Shown here one piece after another: positions 58,411 to 64,000 of a stretch of DNA of 64,000 nucleotides. A program made the position numbers and the translations under genes. The DNA lies in NCBI RefSeq assembly GCF_036884655.1, contig NC_088340.1, positions 27,267,501 to 27,331,500 on the forward strand, given 5' to 3'. Within the stretch, counting starts at the first letter, position 1, and every line of letters begins with the position of its first letter. The DNA comes from Musa acuminata AAA Group (taxonomy: Eukaryota; Streptophyta; Magnoliopsida; Zingiberales; Musaceae). Below the pieces are notes generated by a model, which was not told where the DNA came from, searched no databases, and worked only from the letters and a program-made list of their open reading frames with translations.

Positions 58411-60020
58411 TGTTAGGATCGGAGTGGCACTAAGAGGGGGGGTGAATTAGTGCAACAGATTAAAACGTCAGTTTTGACAAATCTTTCGTACGATAAAAAT
58501 CGAACTCGGAAGTGCTTAACTTGAAAGCGTATTCGTAAAGTTGTGCAGCAAAAGTAATGAGGAAATAAAGCATGTAAGAAGGTTTGCAGTAATGTAAATA
58601 GCAATAATGAAATGCAAACTAGAGATCACGCCGATTTTAAAGTGGTTCGGTCAAATGACCTACATCCACTTGCGAGGCCCTCTTCGATGAGGCTCCCACC
58701 TTCCACTAGCAAATCTCTTGAAGGGGAAGGGTAAATACCCCTCTTATAACTTTTTACAAGCGGTTCACACTCTTACAAATTTTCAGCAAGAAAGGAGGTG
58801 AACAATCTAGCAAATTGAAAACAAGACTTGCTAAGACTTTTCTAAGACCTTTCTCTCAATCAATTGCTTCTCCAAAAGTTGTTTTCTCAACTGAGATTTG
58901 AGGGGTATTTATAGGCCTCAAGAGGATTCAAATTTAGGCTCCAAAATTTGAATTCTCTTTGATTCCCGATGCCGACGGTGCCACCGCCTATCAGTGGCGG
59001 TGCCACTACCTGTCGATGTCTAACACTGACAGTGGACTGGCGGTGCCACTGCCCAGCTCTCGGGTGCTGAGCGGTGCCACCGCCTGGCTCTTGGGTTCTA
59101 GGTGGTGCCACCGCCTAATCTGGCGGTGCCACCGCCTACACTATTTCAGCTCACTGGTTGGGCTCCAAACTTGGCCCAAACCAGTCCGAACTCGGGCCCA
59201 ATTGGCCCCTACTTGGGTTATAGGATTAACACCTAATCCTAACTTTAATTAACATGCTAACTACGAATTTAAAGATATTTCCTAAGCTATTACAAAGTCC
59301 GCAAGTCAAGACTTTTTCCGACGAGTTTCTAGCGAACTTCCGACGGTCTTCCGACGAACTCTCGGAAACCATTCTGCGGACTCCCGGCAAGCTCCTAGAC
59401 TTCACGATTTGATCTTGGCGAGTTCCAACGAGCTTCTTCGGCAAGCTTCGCGAACTTCCAACGAACCTTTCGGCGAGCTTCCGAAAAACCCTTCGGCAAG
59501 CTCCCTACTCATTCTCGGCTAGTTCCAACAGCATTCCCGACGAGCCTTCGGACTTCTGTCGAACTCTCGAACTCACAACAATTCCTTCGCGCTTGACTTC
59601 GACACTTTGTTTCACTTTATGTCTTCATCGTTATCATAGTTAAACCTGCACACACAAACCAAAACTCTACTCCGATCTAGATAACTATTACAAAGCGAAT
59701 TGACATTCTGTTGCCCGGCACGTCATTAGTTGGCACTTCGTCCAATTCTTCGGCGCATCGTCCTCTCTTGCAGCTTGTTGCCCAATCGGCGGTTGACCTC
59801 CGCAACCCCGATATCCTTAGCGCAATTCCGCTCTTGGCCCGATGCCTGATGTCCGAAGCCTTCTGCCATCCAATATCCTAACGTAATCTCCTCCGACGCA
59901 ACGTCAATTCCTCCTACGTTAATTGTCTAATCCTGATCGAGTAGACCTGCATCACTCAAAATGCAGTTAAACATCTAAACATAATCAATTAGTTTCATCA
60001 TCAAAATCCGAGATTCAATA
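58411..60020 (-). repeat. Element F 5' LTR (1610 bp)
   Basis: Plus strand TGTTAGGATCGGAG ... GATTCAATA. Palindromic boxes at 58970-59142, reverse TATA at 58907-58916. It also ends in TA, as the 3' LTR does, so the change was probably already in the parent copy. Confidence 0.92.
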
Positions 60021-60404
60021 GGTTTGACAGGGGACCTCTATAAATAGGAGGGATTCAGAGCCTCATAGGCTAGAGCCTTTACTTGCCTCTCCTATTCTCC
60101 TCCCCTCTCCACCTCAGAGCAGGCATGGAGTTTTGAGGAGCGTTGTCGTAGCCCGGCTGTGTGGATCACCACTAGAGAGGAGGATGCTTGACCTCTTTCA
60201 CCCTCTCCTAAAGATCTACAAGGAAACAGGGATATACGATCTCCCTAGGTAACACAATCTACTCTATACGTAGTTTTAAGTTTCACGGATTTTACGCACC
60301 AATCTTCGCCCGACGACGAACATCTCTTTGGGAATCGGGGATTCTGTTTTCTTGTTCTTCCGCTGCGCATGTGATGTCGCCCCCAAAGATTTCCCAACAA
60401 CTTC

Positions 60405-60992
60405 TTCCACGTCTTTCTTGTTTTTCAATAACAAATGCCCTAGAAGAAGATTCACCTTGTTCTTTCCTTCTGGCATCTTCATTTAGCAAATTGTCTTTAA
60501 CCATATCTATAGTTAGAGTCCCCTCTAGGATGGAGTTACAAATTGTCACCACATATGTTTCCCAACTTTCTGGTAAAGAGCTGAGAAGTAGTAATCCTTG
60601 CATCTTATCATCTATATTCATTTTCATAGCAACCAACTTATTTGTAAGACTCTGAAATAGGCTTATATGCTCAAATTTACAAGCCTTCTAAGGAGAGAAA
60701 TTCTATTTCTCACTGTCTTTTTCGCAAAGAGATTTTCTAACCTTTGTCAAACAACATCAGCTCTGGTTTCATCAGAAATATGCTTATACAAGTTTATATC
60801 CATCTATCTTCTAATATAGACAATGGCTTTTCTACGTTGAACTTCCCATTCTTCATCGTCCATAGAAGAAGGTTTATCTTTAATCTTGATAGGCTTATAC
60901 AAATCTTTGTAATATAGCAAATCTTTCATCAGACGCCTCCAAGTGGAATAATTTGGTGAGTTCAATTTAATCATACCATCTGATTGCTCCAT
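60405..60992 (-). pseudogene. Element D gag, N-terminal part
   Basis: From MEQSDGMIKLNSPNYSTWRR (60992) through a stop near 60803 and on to MQGLLLLSSLPESWETYVV and FVIEKQE (about 60600-60410), where solo LTR S cuts the gene. It resumes at 43268. Copia (UBN2-type) gag; at least two stops before the cut. Confidence 0.85.
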
Positions 60993-61030
60993 TTCAATCA
61001 CACAAGAAAAACTAGCACCAAACAACTTGT

Positions 61031-61043
61031 TGCTCTAATACCA
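61031..61043 (-). other. Element D primer binding site
   Basis: Reverse complement TGGTATTAGAGCA, two bases inside the 5' LTR; one C-to-T change from the common form. Confidence 0.85.
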
Positions 61044-61045
61044 CT

Positions 61046-61741
61046 TGTTGGGAAAAAAAACCTGTTAAAGCAGAATATTCTTTTCCCTCTTTGTGTATCA
61101 AAATGGGTTCCTCATCAAAATACCAACTTGATATCTAAATGAAAATATCAACAAGCACAGTATAAACAATAGAGCAAAAAATCAACCAGAGACCAAATCT
61201 TTTAACGTGGAAAACCCAATGTGGAAAAAACCACGGGATCGTAGTCCACCTCAAACTTCCACTATCAATAGTAATGATAACAGGTTTACAATAGGTCTTC
61301 TCTAGAATAACTAGAGGATCACAATAACATCAAGATCATAGATCTTGGCTCAAGAATAACATATCTTCATCACATACGGTGGATCTCCTCATAAGAGAAT
61401 TATAGGTCTCACAAAGTAGATATAATAGGAAAGTACCTTAGAGAGGGTAAATTGTAGATCAACACCATTTTCTAATAGAGTTTGCTACAAGGATTCTCTA
61501 TATAAAATTTGGGCCAAAACTGATAACGTTTGACTGTCGATCGTCAAGTAGAAAACTCAAAAACCTAATCTTTCTCTCTCCTCTTTTCTCTTTCTGCACC
61601 GCCACTCGTTGCACGCACCGAACGCTTGCACGCTGTGCTCTCTGATTTTTCTGCCCTCACCTTTTGTCCTTTTTCTTTTAATTATTGATTTGGGTTTAAT
61701 AGGCCCAATTGTTCAAGCCCACATATGGGCTGGACCCAACA
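61046..61741 (-). repeat. Element D 5' LTR (696 bp)
   Basis: Plus strand TGTTGGGAAAAAAAA ... GACCCAACA, followed by TSD ATAGC (61742-61746). It keeps segments deleted from the 3' LTR (near 61155-61195 and 61235-61262). Confidence 0.92.
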
Positions 61742-61746
61742 ATAGC

Positions 61747-64000
61747 TTACTTCTTTTGCGCGTGGTGAATGAGTGGAATCTGTGTTTGTTCTATTAGGAG
61801 CTAAAGTTAGTTCCCGTTGCTCGGCAGGAGCCCCGGTTTGAGTTGATCGTTATGAAGCCGCCCCGAACCGGGAGTAATAGGCCTTTAGTTCCCTTGTGAT
61901 ATTAGTGGCATTCCAATCTAATCTTTGTGCCCGGAGTTCTAGGTATCCCGACTAAGAGTTTCGGGGGAGCTAGTACTAGATAAGAAGACATATTAGATTG
62001 GGTAGCTGAACTATGTCCCTATCGTGCTCAATCAAATAAATAAGTAGAATGGACAAAAGGTAGAGTCGCCTGTTGCTCCAGAGAAGAAGTAGAAAGTCCT
62101 GTTGAACGTTATAGGGCAATAGAAGTAACAAGACCTGTGTCTCGTCATCAAGTTTAAAGTAAAGTATCTGAAGTTGAAAGTAAAGTATCTGGGCTGGTTT
62201 TTGAACCCTTATTGTTAGTTGTATAGTAGACCGGCTCGGCTCTATCTAATAGTAGTAGACGTGATGTGTTTATTAATCTCTCTTATAGTTGTGTTTATTA
62301 ATCTCTCGTATGGAGTAAGTAGGCAGGCGCATGAAATGAATAATCTACTAAGGTAGTAAGACGTTCAACAAGTGTTGGCTACGAAGCGGGAAGGGCAAAG
62401 CTTAGTCTCATGTTACGCGGCAGGAGCTCCCCGGTCGGGGAATCATAAAGTACGAGCAAGCTTGAGCGAAGGGGGCTTAATCCAGTTGCCTGGCTCTTCT
62501 CCGTCGCTTAGTCGTTCTTATAGTCACTAATTGTCAATTAGTTCCCCGTAGCATCATTAGTGATTAAGCTTTTTAGTGATAGAGCCACACTAAAAAGGTA
62601 GTTAGCCCACTAAGGGAGAATTATAGGTTGGCTTTTTAGTGGGTCAGGCTCGTAAGCTATGAAGTAAGGCAATAACTTATTATACAGAATTCTAACCGAG
62701 TCCTGTGTTCGAATATGAAGTAAGGTAAGCCTAACAATAGAGATAAAGAATACAAGTATGGAGTTTAAGAATAAGATAAAGGAGAGGAAGACCAATAGTA
62801 ATGATAGTAATAATACGATAGTGTGGCAGTTCAGCCTGAAAGCGTTGGATAGTTATAATCAAAACCAAGGAAAGGTAAGAGAAGATCTGAATAAGTTCTA
62901 TAAATCTACTACCCTTAACATAAAGTAAGGAAAACACCCTTATTTCGAGTCCAATGCAGGCAGTAAGTCAATAACATACCTGTATATCGAAATACAGGTA
63001 TTATTCCGCTCGAATGTAACTTGAAGATCTAAAATCTTAACCTATTTTTCCCGCTTCTTCCTAAGCTTGTTGTACTGGTACAGGTAAGGCAAGTCGGGAA
63101 ATATATCAATAAAAGGTTTTAGGAACAGCGCACTGGTTGTTTACAATTGAACTGCTCACTCAATACTCTCGGGTCGAGGCGCATAAGGGAGCTTCTTTGC
63201 CTATAAGACAAAAACTTTACTTGCTCTTAAAGCTATGCTATGGATTGGGTACTTAACATCTTTTATTAATCCCTTGTTTCATCTTTTGGTATTGTTGGCG
63301 CTGTGCAAGAATGCAAGTACGGAGTTTCAGAGTTAAAGTTAGGAATATGTTATTTTGTATTACATTTAAGCTTGAGTTACTTGGCTGGTCCTAAAACCTG
63401 GCATCTAAATCTTACTCCTTTACTAGTAAGAATAGAAATATTATAAAAATCGAAATAGGACCCTGGAGAGTGGAACTGAGTTGGGTGTCCCTAATGCCCC
63501 TTTTCTTTTCATAAGGAATTGAACTGGTACTGAGAATACCCGAACCTGGAACCAGGCCTTGAGCTACTGCTTCTAGGACTTTATCAACTACTAATTGGAA
63601 TGCCAACTACACTACTTATGGGTATGGAACTCTTCTTAATAGATGGGACTACTCTTAATAGGATTTCACTACAGCCATCAGAGTACACCTAATACGGATA
63701 ATCTTTTTACTTCTAACAAGGAATCAAACAAGTAAGCAGTAGGCCTAAACCCAGCAGTACGATCCGGTACCTACTCTTTGACTTATTGCCTTTATTTACT
63801 TGGAGAGAAGCCTTCCTTTATTGATATAATGTCTTTCTTAAGTCGGGTGCTTGTGTTGGCGATTAGTCCTTTCTTTGTCGGTGAGCGGGTTAGTTGACTT
63901 CTTGTGTCATTGTATACGAGAGATAGAAATGATAAATCCCATGTTGCAGAAAAAGCAAGTAAAGTAGTAGATCAAAAGAGGAAAGAAGGAATTGATTCAG
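61747..64000. other. Unclassified sequence, continuation of 35501-39296
   Basis: 2.25 kb to the window edge, without a gene or transposon domain. It has small direct duplications (GAAAGTAAAGTATCTG near 62165-62200; GTGTTTATTAATCTCTC near 62266 and 62287), a strong hairpin at 62976-63001 and a 33-bp segment inverted relative to 36533-36565. Possibly a nuclear insert of organelle DNA, but I cannot name any organelle gene in it. Confidence 0.45.
62976..63001. repeat. Perfect 10-bp hairpin
   Basis: ATACCTGTAT, six-base loop, ATACAGGTAT. No T-run follows, so I do not call it a terminator. Confidence 0.8.

Larger units (their letters stand above)
52848..60020 (-). mobile_element. Element F: non-autonomous Sirevirus-like element (gag only), sister of G
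   Basis: 7.2-kb minus-strand element with LTRs 58411-60020 (5') and 52848-54455 (3'). The internal 3.95 kb hold a 314-codon gag and AT-rich DNA with multiple polypurine-like tracts, as in G. It inserted into solo LTR S. Gag length, truncation point and the missing zinc knuckle agree with G, so the two derive from one defective progenitor that was mobilised more than once. Confidence 0.88.
43274..60399 (+). mobile_element. Solo LTR S of the A/B family, broken by elements E and F
   Basis: Three plus-strand pieces, 43274-43895, 52354-52847 and 60026-60399, join to about 1490 bp and align end to end with A's LTR (TGCTAGTCATA ... TTTCCCAACA). No internal region is present and the TSD ACTTC flanks the whole, so a full element inserted into D and then recombined between its LTRs. 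Elements E and F later inserted into the remaining LTR. Confidence 0.9.
39297..61741 (-). mobile_element. Element D: Ty1/copia retrotransposon, old, split by solo LTR S
   Basis: Minus-strand copia with 5' LTR 61046-61741 and 3' LTR 39297-39937, TSD ATAGC (39292-39296 and 61742-61746), primer binding site and polypurine tract. Subtracting solo LTR S (43274-60399, with E and F) leaves about 5.3 kb, normal for a copia element with LTRs of about 0.65 kb. LTRs differ by many substitutions and indels and the coding region has several stops, so D is older than A. It inserted into the unclassified sequence. Confidence 0.92.

Noticed and set aside
61747..64000. Mitochondrial genes or tRNAs
   Set aside because: The texture looks organellar, but I could not identify any gene, rRNA or tRNA, so I leave it unclassified.

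Overview
This window is a piece of a plant nuclear genome made almost entirely of nested LTR retrotransposons. I see no intact host gene, rRNA, tRNA or CRISPR array. The evidence is LTR pairs bounded by TG...CA, 5-bp target-site duplications (TSDs), tRNA-Met-type primer binding sites, polypurine tracts and recognisable gag-pol domains. Long-LTR Sirevirus-like, copia and chromovirus elements point to an angiosperm, probably a monocot. The element style reminds me of the banana family (Musa/Ensete), but that is a low-confidence impression.

The nest can be unwound from the TSDs. The oldest visible layers are copia element C on the minus strand (1-194 and 34638-~35500) and an unclassified, organelle-intergenic-like sequence (~35500-39296 and 61747-64000). 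Copia element B (minus, 195-34632, TSD GCTTT) inserted into C. Three elements then inserted into B: a Ty3/gypsy Tekay/Del-type chromovirus in its 3' LTR (833-10952, TSD GATAC), a non-autonomous Sirevirus-like element G in its gag (15269-22294, TSD TATAG), and element A in its leader (plus, 23407-32194, TSD ACTAT). A is a young full-length copia of B's own family and holds the only intact ORF here, a 1305-codon gag-pol polyprotein.

To the right, copia element D (minus, 39297-61741, TSD ATAGC) sits in the unclassified sequence. Its gag is split by solo LTR S of the A/B family (43274-60399, TSD ACTTC). S is itself broken by two non-autonomous Sirevirus-like elements, E (43896-52348, TSD TCGGC/TTGGC) and F (52848-60020, TSD GCTTT/GGTTT).

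Functionally, only A could supply working gag, protease, integrase, RT and RNase H. G and F are sister copies that keep only a gag lacking its zinc knuckle. E keeps a longer gag, a stub of RNase H, and a decayed ORF resembling the 'putative plant transposon protein' family in place of pol. All three would depend on an autonomous Sirevirus elsewhere. The Tekay element shows decay by C-to-T/G-to-A changes, as expected of methylated transposons.

The most interesting signal is in the untranslated leader of the A/B family. Four stem-loops share a 19-nt apical motif but have four different stems that remain base-paired, which looks like a conserved RNA element.
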